DNA of 64,000 bases, taken from positions 76,838,596-76,902,595 of the forward strand of contig CM050454.1 in NCBI GenBank assembly GCA_027563935.2, written 5' to 3'. Source of the DNA: Costus lasius. Lineage: Eukaryota > Streptophyta > Magnoliopsida > Zingiberales > Costaceae. Positions 11,179-23,170 of the stretch are shown piece by piece. The stretch's first letter is position 1; every line of letters starts with the position of its first letter. A model generated the notes under the pieces. That model ran no database searches. It was not told where the DNA came from and saw only the letters and a list, made by a program, of their open reading frames with translations. The translations under genes were made by a program, and so were the position numbers.

Positions 11179-12843
11179 TGAAAGTCCCATGTATCTAAGG
11201 GGGGCGAAACCCTAAGGTGGCGCAAACATAATATGGGCAGCGGATGCTAGGGTTTCATAGGATCGAAAACATGTCACATGATTAACTTTTAATAACAAAT
11301 ATTCATGATAAGAATTCATACCATAGCCATTTCTAGATGGCGCCTTGGAAGCAAAAACGCAAATGCCTTTTCTCCAAAGATGACGCACACAATGAGAAGG
11401 CGACTACTTCCTCGGAGACTTTGTGCTAGCAAATCTTCAAGGAGTCCTTCGTATGGAGGAGATGAGATCTCTTGCGGCTAGGACGATCAAGCTCTCGCTC
11501 CCCTCTTTTGTGTAACCCCTTTTACCACACGAGAGTGAGAGAACAAAGAGGCGACGAGTGCAACGTTCTCGTTGAACGTGGGAGCGTGGCTTCTAAAAAT
11601 AGCAAGCCAAAAACTCGCCTCATACTCTCATGCGATCTTGCGTTCACATCAAGTGAACCAATCGCTCCTCTTTGAACCGAGCCATGGTTCAATTGCATTT
11701 GGTTCAAAGACCAAATCAAACCAGCCCAAGCCTTTAGTCCAGATCAAATTAAACCCCTAAGGCTTAAGATCTGACCGTTGATCTCTTGATGCTCTTGATC
11801 TCACCAATCTAGCATCAATTCTCTCAATTGAAGCTTACCGATCTCAAGCCCTAATCAATCAAACATGATCAGACCAGATCTCACTTTCAATCAGAGATTA
11901 AATCCCTTTAAAACTGAACCTAAATAATTCAGTCCACACGATCTGACTTAAGTAAGCCATATCATCAAATTGTGCGACCCTGAGGGTTTCCTTTAAATGT
12001 CGGTAACGATAACTCACGTTATCACGATCAGTGAGGGGTATCTAGCAACACATCACTGTCTCCCGATATAAAGGAAAGAGTCTTCCAAGACTACACCCAA
12101 AACACAGCACAAGTGTGAATCCAACTCACAAGGCATACATGCTTCCTCTGCCACTGGATGTTCTTTATTGGACAAGCCTGTCAAGCTCGTAACTCCAATA
12201 TGATGAGCATGATTAGATCAGATGAACATAGTCATCTGGGTATGGCCACACACTTTCTCAATCATCTCATCCAGGGGGCCCCTTTAGAACATCACACTCC
12301 TTAAACAAGGAGACGACAATCCTATGTCTATCACTGGTGCCCTAACCTGATTCAAGCTCACCATCCAAGATAGTCTATAATCATTATGTTTCAAATGATA
12401 TTGAACTACCTCAAAACAATGACAATCATCATTCAGAAACACAAGTGATCTCAAGTCAAAGGAAATGTGCCACTTGTACACATACAAGGATCATTCACAT
12501 TGTGACAAGCAATTGAATACCCTAGTAGGGTCTGTCCAGTACATCCAATGTACCCATGAGTCTACATCTTATTCCATGCTCGAAGCATCCTATAAGATTA
12601 GAGCACATATTAGTCTCAATCATATCAAGGCTGTCTCATGTTCACCAAGATATCTCGACTAAGGACTTTATAGCATGTCAGCCCAGCTGAACAGCTTTGA
12701 GACATTATTCAGAAGTACAATTATTGCAGCAGACAATGTAACAACCTTGAATAATAACCATGCCTTTATAAACATAAGAGTTTATACATGATACTGTTAC
12801 AATCCCAAGGCCTAAACATTAGCCTTAAGGGCATACCCCAACA
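11179..12843 (-). repeat. shared LTR: 3' LTR of C and 5' LTR of truncated copy
   Basis: A 1665-bp reverse LTR, TGAAAGTCCC...CCCCAACA on the + strand. It is flanked on the left by a leader with primer site and on the right by the polypurine tract and pol end of C. It has the same length as 18671-20335, with about nine substitutions noted by eye (about 0.5%). Open frames inside it are not genes. Confidence 0.9.
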
Positions 12844-12860
12844 ATCTCCCACTTGCACTT
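12844..12860 (-). other. polypurine tract of element C
   Basis: The minus strand reads AAGTGCAAGTGGGAGAT directly before the 3' LTR start. The same tract precedes the 3' LTRs of D, E and F. It would prime plus-strand DNA synthesis. Confidence 0.8.
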
Positions 12861-12863
12861 AAT

Positions 12864-15800
12864 CTAATGGTTGAGAAATCTCAAACCCATGTTATTACAG
12901 TGCTTCTCATGCTTCTGCTGCGCCAGAGGCTTGGTAAGCGGGTCTGCCAGATTGTCATCTGTATGTACCTTGCAGACTTTGATCTCACCACGATCTATGA
13001 TCTCCCTGATCAAGTGAAACCGTCTCTGTATGTGCTTGGACTTCTGGTGCGACCGTGGTTCCTTTGCTTGTGCGATTGCTCCAGTGTTATCACAGAAGAT
13101 AACCAAAGGATCTGCACTCGAAGGAACAACACCAAGTTCTCTCACGAACTTACGAATCCACACTGCCTCCTTGGATGCTTCCGAGGCTGCAACATACTCG
13201 GCTTCTGTTGTGGAATCAGCAACAGTTGACTGTTTGAAACTCTTCCACACCACTGCTCCTCCATTCAAGCTAAAAACATAGCCTGATTGCGATCGGAAAT
13301 CATCCTGGTCAGACTGGAACGAAGCGTCAGTATATCCTTCTATACTGAGTTCTTCCTGACCACCATATATCAAGAACATATCTTTGGTCCTCCGCAGATA
13401 TTTTAAAATGTTCTTGACCGCAATCCAGTGCGCCATACCTGGATTACTTTGGAACCGACTGGTCACGCTTAACCCGTAAGCGATGTCTGGGCGAGTACAC
13501 AACATCGCATACATAATGGACCCAATAGCCGAAGCATAAGGCGTATTGTCCATTTCATCTTTCTCAGTCTGTGTTTGTGGACACTGACTCTTCGAAAGAT
13601 TCAGACCATGTCTGACTGGAAGATATCCTCTTTTAGAATTCTCTAAATGAAATCTCTCCAGGACTTTATCGATGTAAGTACTCTGGCACAGCCCGAGAAG
13701 CCTCTTAGATCTATCCCTGTAGATCTTCACACCTAATACATAGGCTGCTTCTCCAAGATCTTTCATCTGGAAACATTTCCTTAGCCATGCCTTAACCGCA
13801 TGCATTTCGGGAATGTCATTTCCAATGATCAAGATATCATCGACGTAGAGGACTAGGAAGGTAATCATGCTCCCACTAAACCTCTTATATACACACGGGT
13901 CATCCTCGTTCTTGATAAAACCAAATTCACTGATTGATTCATCAAAACGAATATTCCAGCTTCTTGATGCTTATTTAAGTCCATAAATGGACTTCTTTAA
14001 CTTGCATATTTTATGACGATCTGATGGATTAGTGAAACCTTCAGGTTGTGTCATATACACATCCTCATCCAGATTTCCATTCAGGAAAGCCGTCTTCACA
14101 TCCATTTGCCAGATCTCATAATCGTAATATGCTGCTATCGCGAAAAGAATCCGAATAGACTTAAACATAGCTACAGGTGAGAAAGTTTCATCATAATCTA
14201 TCCCGTAGATTTGTTTGAAACCTTTCGTAACTAGCCTGCCTTTATAGGTAACCACGTTACCATCCATGTCAATCCTCTTTTTGAAGATCCATTTACAGCC
14301 TATAGGGATAACTCCCGGAGGCGGATCAACCAAATCCCAGACTTGGTTATCTGACATGGAGTCCATCTCGGCGCGCATAGCTTCAAGCCATCTCGCTGAC
14401 TCCGGTCCACTGACCGCATCCGCATAAGTAAGGGGTTCATCATTATCAATGATGTAGACTCCGTCATAGCGCTCAGGCTGTCGACGGATCCTTCCCGATC
14501 TTCGCGGTTCCCGTGATATCTGAGCCTCAGGTTGTTCCGTAACCTGATCAACTGGCTCAGGCTCATCCAACTGTGCTTGACTACTTTGTCCTTCCTCTGG
14601 ATTCTCATCCAGCTTTATTTCTCTCCCACTGGCCTCTTGCAGAAGAAACTCCTTCTCAAGAAATATGGCCGTCCGAGCAACAAATACCTTGTTCTCTTTG
14701 GGATCAAAGAAATAATAACCCTTAGTTTCCTTAGGGTAACCGACAAAGATACATTTGTCAGATCTGCTCTCTAGTTTCCCAGAGGCGAGCTTTTTGACAT
14801 AAGCCTCGCAGCCCCAGATCCTGATAAATGTCAAGCTCGGCTGTTTCCCATACCATAACTCATATGGAGTCTTAGAAACTGCCTTGGATGGCACTCGGTT
14901 TAGTACCTTTGCAGCTGTCTCCAGTGCAAAACCCCAAAAGGAATATGGAAGAGTAGCCTGACTCATCATAGAACGAACCATATCAAGTAACGTTCTATTT
15001 CTCCTCTCGGACACACCATTCCATTGCGGTGTTCCTGGCGGAGTGAGCTGTGAGATAATCCCACACTCCTTCAGATAGTCAGTAAACGCATGACTCAAGT
15101 ATTCTCCACCTCGATCAGAACGAAGTGCCTTGATATTTCGGCCTAGCTGATTCTGTACTTCATTCTTGAACTCTTTGAACTTGTCAAAAGATTCACTTTT
15201 ATGTCTCATTAGATAGACATACCCATACCTACTGAAATCATCAGTAAAGGTAATGAAGTACTGATAGCCACCTCTGGCATGTTTACTAAATGGCCCACAC
15301 ACATCACTGTGTATAAGGTCAAGTAAACCTGAAGCCCTTTGACCTTTGTTAGGAAAAGGTGACTTCGTCATTTTACCCATTAAACAAGCCTTGCATGTAT
15401 CAATCTCCTCATAGGAGAATGATCCCAGCAGTCCATGATCATGCAACTGCTTAATGCGCTTCTTGTTAATATGGCCTAAACGACTATGCCATAGCAAGGT
15501 GCTGTCATCAGCATACTTGGCTTTCTTATTATCAATGTTTTGTATAGAACATTCCATGTCCAACATGAATAACCCATTGTTAATTGAACCAGTAGCATAA
15601 ACAATATTATCAAGAGAAAGAACACACTTTGAAATATTGCATTCAAAGGAAAACCCCTTCCTGACAAGAGCAGGAATGGAGATAATATTTTTAGTAATGC
15701 TGGGAACAAAGTAACAATTGTTCAGTTCTAATACAAGCCCAGATGGCAAAGAGATGAAATAGTCTCCTACAGCAACAGCAGCAACCCGTGCCCCGTTTCC

Positions 15801-16748
15801 AACTCGTAGGTCCACCTCATGTTGTCCCACCTGTCTTCTTTTCTTGAGTTCCTGTACATTTGAACAAATGTGAACTCCACATGCAGTGTCTAACACCCAT
15901 GAAATAGAAGAAGATGAAAACATGACTTCCGTCACGTATATACCTGAGCCAGAAGCGACGCTTCCCCTCTTATCTCCTTGGAGCGCTTTACAGTCCTTTT
16001 TCTAGTGACCCAGCTGGCCACAATGGAAACATCTGTATTCCTTTGACCGCTTAACTTTTTGCTTCAGAGCCTTGCTGTAACTCTTGACAGGGGCCTTGCC
16101 CTTCTTCCCCTTCTTCTTGTTCCTAGATGGAACCATTAAGACAGAGGTCGAAGGCTTTCCCTTCAGAGTCTCCTCAGTAGTCAAGAGCATATTCAGCAGC
16201 TCTGCCGGAGTACAATCGATTTTGTTCATATTAAAGTTAATGATGAACGCATCGAAAGAGGGCGGGAGAGACTGCAGAATAATGTCTACAGCAAGCTCCT
16301 GGTTGATGGTATGCCCCAGTTTCTCTAGAGCCTCCTTGTGCCCAATCATCTTGAGCACGTGAGCTCCCACTGGGCTCCCTTCAGCCAGTTTGCTCTGAAA
16401 GAAAAGCTTTGTCAGATTATAGCGTTCTGTCCTCGCCTGTGCAGCATATAGCATCTTGAGGTTTGCTATCATGTCTATAGCAGACATATCCTCATGCTGA
16501 CGCAGCAGCGGTGGCGTCATAGACGCTAGCATCAGGCAAGCGACATCAATGCTATCATTGACGTGCTTTTCATAAGCTTCCCGAACCGCCCTTGCGGCGT
16601 TCGGAGCGGGCTGAGGCGGTATCGCCGTCTCGAGGACATACAGTTTCCTCTCTGCCTTAAGAACAATCTTAAGGTGTCCAAACTAGTCTGAGAAGTTCGG
16701 CCCAGCAAACTTCTCCCTTTCCAGTAGGGATCGCACATTGAAGCTCAT
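12864..16748 (-). pseudogene. copia Gag-Pol of element C with three nonsense codons
   Basis: It keeps the full 1294-codon reading frame of intact element E, with no indels, but has three premature stops. They are TAG at codon 22 of Gag (16683-16685), TAG at about codon 249 inside the Gag zinc knuckle (16002-16004), and TAA at about codon 926 in reverse transcriptase (13971-13973). Both TAG codons replace Trp and the TAA replaces Gln, judged against F. Domains in order: Gag with CX2CX4HX4C knuckle (240-253), protease DTACG (287), integrase HHCC (421, 426, 452, 455) and DDE (482, 545, 581), RT (D883, YVDD 968-971), RNase H (D1141, E1184, D1220). Confidence 0.93.
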
Positions 16749-17628
16749 GGTGTTCGTTGCTGCAGGAATCTACAACAATGCAAGAACAGCAAGGTCAGTA
16801 TCAATGTAAAGAATCTATTCAGGACTTAAGAATGATTCTTTTTCTCACTATTTTATCTGGCTGAAAAATCCAGCAAAACAGCCCGAAAGAGTAGAACTCT
16901 TTTAGTGAGATGGGATCCAGATTTCATACTTGGTCTCCGCGTCCCGCTCAGGCGAGATAAGATGCACAGAGAGTACAAGCACTAATCTCTGGTAGGCTTT
17001 CCCAGCCAATCGCCAACCCGTGCGATTCCCCTTCATCTGGGCAATCCAGCAGATTGTGCCAACTGAGTTGGTACAACACAATCTCTGACCCCACAGATGG
17101 CTGCCTCCATGCGCTACCATATGCGCCACATATGTAGCCTACATGGTCAAGCTGACCCGACCTACTCCCTGGACCACCACGTGCTATGCTGAGCAACGAG
17201 AAGCGATAAATCCCTTCTCTGTAACACGCAGGTGTAATCCCACACCCTCTGAAGATAGATGGACGTGCCCACTGAGTGGGTACAACACGGCTCCAACGAT
17301 AATCAGAACAGTGAGGTTTCGCGTCAGAAGGCATACGAGCTTGATATTTTAGCGTTGGATTTTAACGGTCTTTTATCTTCTTCACTATCATGCATTTCCT
17401 ATGGTGATAGCAGAAGATAAATAAATCATGCTGTTCTACTTATTTAAGCAATAAAAGAAAGCATGGATCTTATGTGGTAAAAGCCCATAGCCTAAGTAAG
17501 ACCTTAATTAGACTTAAGTCTTCACTTGCTTTTCTTCATGGGTCTTTTGCTGCTCTTCTGGCCCAAACCAGGGCCCAAGCGCCATCTGCAGCTTAGGTGC
17601 GCCTACCAGGGAAAATACGCCTGGTCCC

Positions 17629-17685
17629 AGAGTCGAACCCTGGACCTCCCACCTGGTCAAGCCTCTGCTGCAAGCGCCTCTGCCA
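17629..17685 (-). promoter_or_regulatory. tRNA-like A-box/B-box pair in C leader
   Basis: On the minus strand TGGCAGAGGCG (17685-17675) fits the Pol III A-box pattern TRGYNNANNNG. GGTTCGACTCT (17639-17629) fits the B-box core GWTCRANNC. Their starts are 46 bases apart, a normal tRNA spacing. The F leader has the same pair at the same spacing. No T-run terminator is obvious close by, so independent Pol III transcription is unproven. Confidence 0.5.
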
Positions 17686-17700
17686 AGTGTGCTCTGTGCT

Positions 17701-17837
17701 CTTGTCTGATTAACTTACAAATTAATCTATCTAGACAAGATTGACACGCAGGTCAATTACATTTTATAAATTCAATACAATGTGATACGCAGATCACAAT
17801 AAATAATTTACAACTTTAATTTCCAGGCACGCAGGCC
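17701..17837 (-). other. four-hairpin leader module of element C
   Basis: On the + strand, in order: CTTGTC (17701-17706) pairs with GACAAG (17734-17739); ATTGAC-ACGCAG-GTCAAT at 17740-17757; TGTGAT-ACGCAG-ATCACA at 17781-17798; GGC-ACGCAG-GCC at 17826-17837. Three hairpins have different stems around the identical six-base loop. The sense strand reads the loop as CTGCGT. Confidence 0.75.
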
Positions 17838-18656
17838 CCAGCACAGCACACAATAAAACGGGCAGCCCACATAAGATGAAATAAACAAGCAAATGGCATC
17901 AAATTTCATGTGATCCAATCAGGAAAATAAAATTTTGAAAAACCCCATTGGCATCAATTTTAATTTCCTTATTTGCCCTGCTGCCTTACAACGGTCCATT
18001 AATAGGGATCCACTCATCAATCTAGTCAGATCCATTGCCCTTGCATGCACCAAGTCCTAACTGACTTGAGTCGACCAAATGGTCAACCATGCATGCGCCT
18101 AGGGCTGAACGACCACAATGAGGTCTGGCAGGCGGGTGTGACCCCGGGCCTAACTCATGTGCGTTCAAGGTTGTCTCAACCAGACATCGCTACACGCCGT
18201 CTGCAGTCAACCTATAGCCACCTCAGGCTTGCGCCAAGGTGCTATCTGGTCGACCCATCTAGGCTGTCAGATAGTCTGATCAGACAGTTTGGATCTATTT
18301 AGAAGATGACTTCAACCCTAATAACCCGTCTAAGGGTTTAAAGCAGGCGCTAGTTAGATCTAATGTGAGTCGCGCAAGAGTTTTGTTTTTGATTTTAGAA
18401 AAACCAAAGCATGCGCCAACTAAAGGAAACATATCTTGAGTTTCGACATGCTGAAAGCATCATGTAAACTTTCGCATACACTATAGATCTAACCCATAAG
18501 CGCAACCAAAGAAACATCATTCATGCGCCACAAAGAACTAAACATGCGTCAAGACAAGCATGTAATAATTTCGCATGAAGATAACCCTAGGTCTTGCGCA
18601 AACATGGATCACAATACATAACATAAAGTAATCATATGAATCATGCATCAAACATT

Positions 18657-18668
18657 GCTCTGATACCA
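18657..18668 (-). other. primer binding site of element C
   Basis: The minus strand reads TGGTATCAGAGC, two bases inside the 5' LTR boundary at 18671. It is complementary to initiator tRNA-Met. Confidence 0.88.
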
Positions 18669-18670
18669 AT

Positions 18671-20335
18671 TGAAAGTCCCTTGTATCTAAGGGGGGCGAA
18701 ACCCTAAGGTGGCGCAAACATAATATGGGCAGCGGATGCTAGGGTTTCATAGGATCGAAAACATGTCACATGATTAACTTTTAATAACAAGTATTCATGA
18801 TAAGAATTCATACCATAGCCATTTCTAGATGGCGCCTTGGAAGCAAAAACGCAAATGCCTTTTCTCCAAAGATGACGCACACAATGAGAAGGCGACTACT
18901 TCCTCGGAGACTTTGTGCTAGCAAATCTTCAAGGAGTCCTTCGTATGGAGGAGATGAGATCTCTTGCGGCTAGGACAATCAAGCTCTCGCTCCCCTCTTT
19001 TGTGTAACCCCTTTTACCACACGAGAGCGAGAGAACAAAGAGGCGACGAGTGCAACGTTCTCGTTGAACGTGGGAGCGTGGCTTCTAAAAATAGCAAGCC
19101 AAAAACTCGCCTCATACTCTCATGCGATCTTGCGTTCACATCAAGTGAACCAATCGCTCCTCTTTGAACCGAGCCATGGTTCAATTGCATTTGGTTCAAA
19201 GACCAAATCAAACCAGCCCAAGCCTTTAGTCCAGATCAAATTAAACCCCTAAGGCTTAAGATCTGACCGTTGATCTCTTGATGCTCTTGATCTCACCAAT
19301 CTAGCATCAATTCTCTCAATCGAAGCTTACCGATCTCAAGCCCTAATCAATCAAACATGATCAGACCAGATCTCACTTTCAATCAGAGATTAAATCCCTT
19401 TAAAACTGAACCTAAATAATTCAGTCCACACGATCTGACTTAAGTAAGCCATATCATCAAATTGTGCGACCCTGAGGGTTTCCTTTAAATGTCGGTAACG
19501 ATAACTCACGTTATCACGATCAGTGAGGGGTATCTAGCAACACATCACTGTCTCCCGATATAAAGGAAAGAGTCTTCCAAGACTACACCCAAAACACAGC
19601 ACAAGTGTGAATCCAACTCACAAGGCATACATGCTTCCTCTGCCACTGGATGTTCTTTATTGGACAAGCCTGTCAAGCTCGTAACTCCAATATGATGAGC
19701 ATGATTAGATCAGATGAACACAGTCATCTGGGTATGGCCATACACTTTCTCAATCATCTCATCCAGGGGGCCCCTTTAGAACATCACACTCCTTAAACAA
19801 GGAGACGGCAATCCTATGTCTATCACTGGTGCCCTAACCTGATTCAAGCTCACCATCCAAGATAGTCTATAATCATTATGTTTCAAATGATATTGAACTA
19901 CCTCAAAACAATGACAATCATCATTCAGAAACACAAGTGATCTCAAGTCAAAGGAAATGTGCCACTTGTACACATACAAGGATCATTCACATTGTGACAA
20001 GCAATTGAATACCCTAGTAGGGTCTGTCCAGTACATCCAATGTACCCATGAGTCTACATCTTATTCCATGCTCGAAGCATCCTATAAGATTAGAGCACAT
20101 ATTAGTCTCAATCATATCAAGGCTGTCTCATGTTCACCAAGATATCTCGACTAAGGACTTTATAGCATGTCAGCCCAGCTGAACAGCTTTGAGACATTAT
20201 TCAGAAGTACAATTATTGCAGCAGACAATGTAACAACCTTGAATAATAACCATGCCTTTATAAACATAAGAGTTTATACATGATACTTTTACAATCCCAA
20301 GGCCTAAACATTAGCCTTAAGGGCATACCCCAACA
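18671..20335 (-). repeat. 5' LTR of element C
   Basis: A 1665-bp reverse family-1 LTR. On the + strand it starts TGAAAGTCCCTTG and ends CATACCCCAACA. It ends exactly at 20335, where the interior of B's 3' LTR begins, so this edge is an integration joint. Confidence 0.92.
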
Positions 20336-20782
20336 AAAGCATGATCACATACGTGACCACTACTCACGTTCACGCCTTAGGCGCCCTCATCTCTCGTTTT
20401 TCTCCTCACTCTCGTCGCCAACTTGGGCATTCGGCACTTGCACTCTCGTGTGGTGAAGAGATAGACGAAAAGAGAAGGAAGAGTTCGGCCAAGCAAAGTG
20501 ATCTTTCCCTTCCATTCGACAACGACTTCTTGGAACCTTGCTAGCACAAGGAGCACCAAGGAAGAGTAGGCGACACCAATTGTGTGCGTCACCTTTGGAG
20601 AAGGAGCACTTGCGCCTTTCCTTCCGAGACACCATCTAAGCGATGGCAATGGTGAGAATCATTTTGGAATTTAAAGTTGAACATATTATATGCATAGATC
20701 CTTGAAACCCCTTCCGCTGCATCAAAGTTTTTTTCATATGCGCCTCCTATAGGGTTTCGCCCCCTTAGTTAGGGGACTTTCA
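20336..20782 (+). repeat. 3'-terminal part of element B 3' LTR
   Basis: It begins mid-LTR (AAAGCATGATCAC, like the segment near 29120 in D's 3' LTR) and runs to the family-1 terminus GGGGACTTTCA. No primer site follows; CTGAC and the rest of D's 5' LTR do. The first two-thirds of this LTR are missing to the left of C. Confidence 0.8.
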
Positions 20783-20787
20783 CTGAC
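20783..20787. repeat. target-site duplication CTGAC, right copy
   Basis: CTGAC directly follows the LTR end of B and matches the five bases before B's LTR start at 8232. Confidence 0.8.
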
Positions 20788-22260
20788 ATTCAGAGTTGTC
20801 CTTAGTCGAGATATCTTGGTGAACATGAGACAGCCTTGATATGATGGAGACTAATATGTGTTCTAATCTTATAGGATGCTTCGAGTATGGAATAAGATTT
20901 AGACACATAGGTGCATTGGATGTACTGGACTGACCCTATTTAGGATATTCAATTGTTTGTCACAATGTGAATAAATCCTTATAAGCAAGCAAGTGGCATA
21001 TTCCCTCTGACTTGAGATCACTTGTGTTTCTAAGTGATGATTGGCATTGTCTTGAGGTAGTTCAATATCATTTGAAAGATAATGGTTAAGGATTATCTTG
21101 GATAGTGGGCATGAATCATGTTAGGGCACTTATGATAGATAAAGGATTGCCCCTCCTAGTTGGAGTGTGATGTTCTACTGGGGCCCCCTCTGGATGAGAT
21201 GGTTGAGAAAGTGTATGGCCATACCCAGATGACTATGTTCATCTGATCTAACCATTCTCATCGTGTTGGAATTATAGGCTTGACAGGCTTGTCCAACGAG
21301 AACATCCAGTGGCAAAGGGAACAAGTATGCTTGGTGAATTAGATTCACACTTGTGCTATGGTTTGGGAGTAGTCTTGGAAGACTCTTTCCTTCATATCGG
21401 GAGACAGTGATGTGTTGCTAGATACCCCTCTCTGATCGTGATAACATAAGTTATCGTTACCGACAATGAAGGAAACCCTTAGGGTCGCACAATTTGATGA
21501 TATGGCTTACTTTTGTCAGATCGTGTGGACTGGAATTATTCTAGTTCAGTTTAAAGCAATTTAAACTCTAATTGGAAGTGAGATCTAGTCTGATCATGTT
21601 TGATTGATTAGGGCATATGATCGGTAAGCTTTGATCGGCAGAATTGATGCTTGATCGTAAAGATCAAGAGGTTCATTGAGATGTGTGGTTAGATCTTGAA
21701 CCATGAGGTTCAGAGAGATCAAGACCATGGCTGGTTCGATTTGGTTCTTGAACAAATGAAATTGAACCGGTTCACTTATGTGAACGCATGGTTCAAAGGG
21801 GAGAGGAGTTTTCGATGGCTTCATGGGGACTTAAAGAAGGAGTTATGTACTTACTATATTTGGAAGTCAATTTTTCTTTTGGAACGCCCCACGTTTTCGA
21901 ACGGTGAACGCCTCTCGCCCCTTTCTTCTCTCGTGTGTGTGTGTGGTTCGTTTTTACGATCAGCACCAGGGAGTTCGGCCAGCAAGAAGAAAAACATCTC
22001 ATCACACGATCAAAGACTCCTTAGTGTCTTTGCTAGCACAAGGAGCACAAGGAAGAAGCAAACTTCATCTTGTGTGTGATTCCTTTGGAGAAGAAGCATT
22101 CGCCTCTTTCTTCCTCCAAGCCGCCACTCAAAACATGGCAATGGTAATGTTCTAACCTATCTTTTCAAGGTTGATCATATGTTTAAGTCAAGTGATTTTG
22201 AAACCTAGCATTTCCGCCGCTGCACATTCTAGATACGCATGTGACCTAGGTTTACATGCA
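20788..22260 (+). repeat. remainder of element D 5' LTR
   Basis: It continues the LTR broken at 8231 and ends TTTACATGCA immediately before 'at' and the primer site. Together the two parts make about 1645 bp, close to the other family-1 LTRs. Its last 500 bp differ strongly from D's 3' LTR, so the two LTRs belong to different subfamilies. Confidence 0.82.
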
Positions 22261-22262
22261 AT

Positions 22263-22274
22263 TGGTATCAGAGC
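22263..22274 (+). other. primer binding site of element D
   Basis: TGGTATCAGAGC lies two bases after the LTR end at 22260 and is complementary to initiator tRNA-Met. Confidence 0.88.
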
Positions 22275-23038
22275 GAGGTTTTGGCTTGATATATATGATT
22301 GCCGTCTTGTGATCCATGTTTGGTTTTATGCTTTGGATAGATCTTCATGATGCGCATGCTTTTTGTTGTCATGCGAAAATACATGCCACATGTTAGATGT
22401 ATTTTGTTTACCTTTAAGCTTGCGCATATGATGTTGTTTGTTTGCGCTGTTCATAGAAGTTTTCCTTTAAAACTTATCATCATGCGCGACCCTCACTAGA
22501 TCTATCTAAGCGCCTGCTTTAAATACTTAGACGGGTTTACAATGTTGAAGTCGTTAGTCAAGTCTGGACCCAACAGCCTAATCAGACCATCTGACAGCCT
22601 GGATGGGGCGGCTGGATAGCACCTGTGTGCAAGCTATATAGGTGGCTATAGGCCGACTGCAGAAGGGCATGTAGCGATGTCTGATTGAGGCGCCTAGTGA
22701 AGGATCATGATTAAGGCCCGGGGTCACACCCGCTTGCCAGAAATCATGTGGGACGTTCAGCCCTTAAGGCATGCATAGTTGACCATGAGGTCGACGCAAG
22801 TCAGTTATGACTGGGTGCATGCAAGGGCAGTGGGTCTGATTTGGTCTAATGAGTGGATACCTGTAAATGGACCGTTGTAAGGTAGTAGGGCACATAAGGA
22901 AATAAAATTGATGCCATGGGTTTTTTCAAAAAAAATAAATTTTATTTCTGTTTGGATCACATCTATGCATGTTTAACATGTTGATTGGGTGTTTATTTAT
23001 TCATATGTGGGCTGCCCTTATTTTGTTTGCTGTGCTGG

Positions 23039-23170
23039 GGCCTGCGTGCCTGGAATTAAATAGAAATTTGCTGTGATCTGCGAATCACACTTTCATTTAT
23101 GAAAATGTATAATTGACCTGCGTGTCAAACCATGTCTAGATAGTTTCAAAATGTATTTTGAGATGACATG
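23039..23170 (+). other. four-hairpin leader module of element D
   Basis: In sense order: GGC-CTGCGT-GCC at 23039-23050; TGTGAT-CTGCGA-ATCACA at 23072-23089; TTGAC-CTGCGT-GTCAA at 23113-23128; CATGTC (23131-23136) pairing with GACATG (23165-23170). In C and F the last stem is CTTGTC/GACAAG, so one base pair has changed on both sides. Confidence 0.75.

Larger units (their letters stand above)
16749..18670 (-). mobile_element. 5' leader of element C
   Basis: About 1.9 kb of untranslated leader between Gag start and primer site. It is colinear with the F leader and holds the hairpin module (17701-17837) and the A/B-box pair (17629-17685). Open frames here are not conserved between elements. The start of Gag was chosen at 16748 because the ATG and downstream residues match E and F. 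Confidence 0.85.
11179..20335 (-). mobile_element. copia element C, complete but with nonsense mutations
   Basis: The order from high to low coordinate is 5' LTR (18671-20335), primer site, 1.9-kb leader, Gag-Pol (16748-12864), polypurine tract (12844-12860) and 3' LTR (11179-12843), 9157 bp in all. Its right end cuts the 3' LTR of element B. Its left end lacks a clean flank because the LTR is shared with a truncated tandem copy. Confidence 0.88.
8232..20782 (+). mobile_element. nested copia element B (rearranged), inserted in D 5' LTR
   Basis: The unit has a family-1 LTR start at 8232 and a family-1 LTR end (GGGACTTTCA) at 20782, flanked by CTGAC on both sides. Inside are a truncated 5' LTR, a pol fragment, the minus-strand element C complex and the last about 450 bp of B's 3' LTR. 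B has therefore lost its leader, gag, the start of pol, the end of pol and parts of both LTRs. Confidence 0.75.

Noticed and set aside
12284..12662. Repeated 62-67 codon frames recurring in every family-1 LTR (also at 8414, 19776, 28058, 29674, 32201, 46410, 53846)
   Set aside because: They recur because the LTR recurs. Some copies contain them in opposite sense or broken, and nothing marks them as translated.
13030..15709. Antisense and alternate-frame open frames across pol (also in D, E and F)
   Set aside because: They are shadows of the conserved Gag-Pol frame on the other strand or in other frames.
17526..17744. 72-codon frame in the C leader
   Set aside because: It covers the hairpin and A/B-box region on the antisense strand and is not kept in D.
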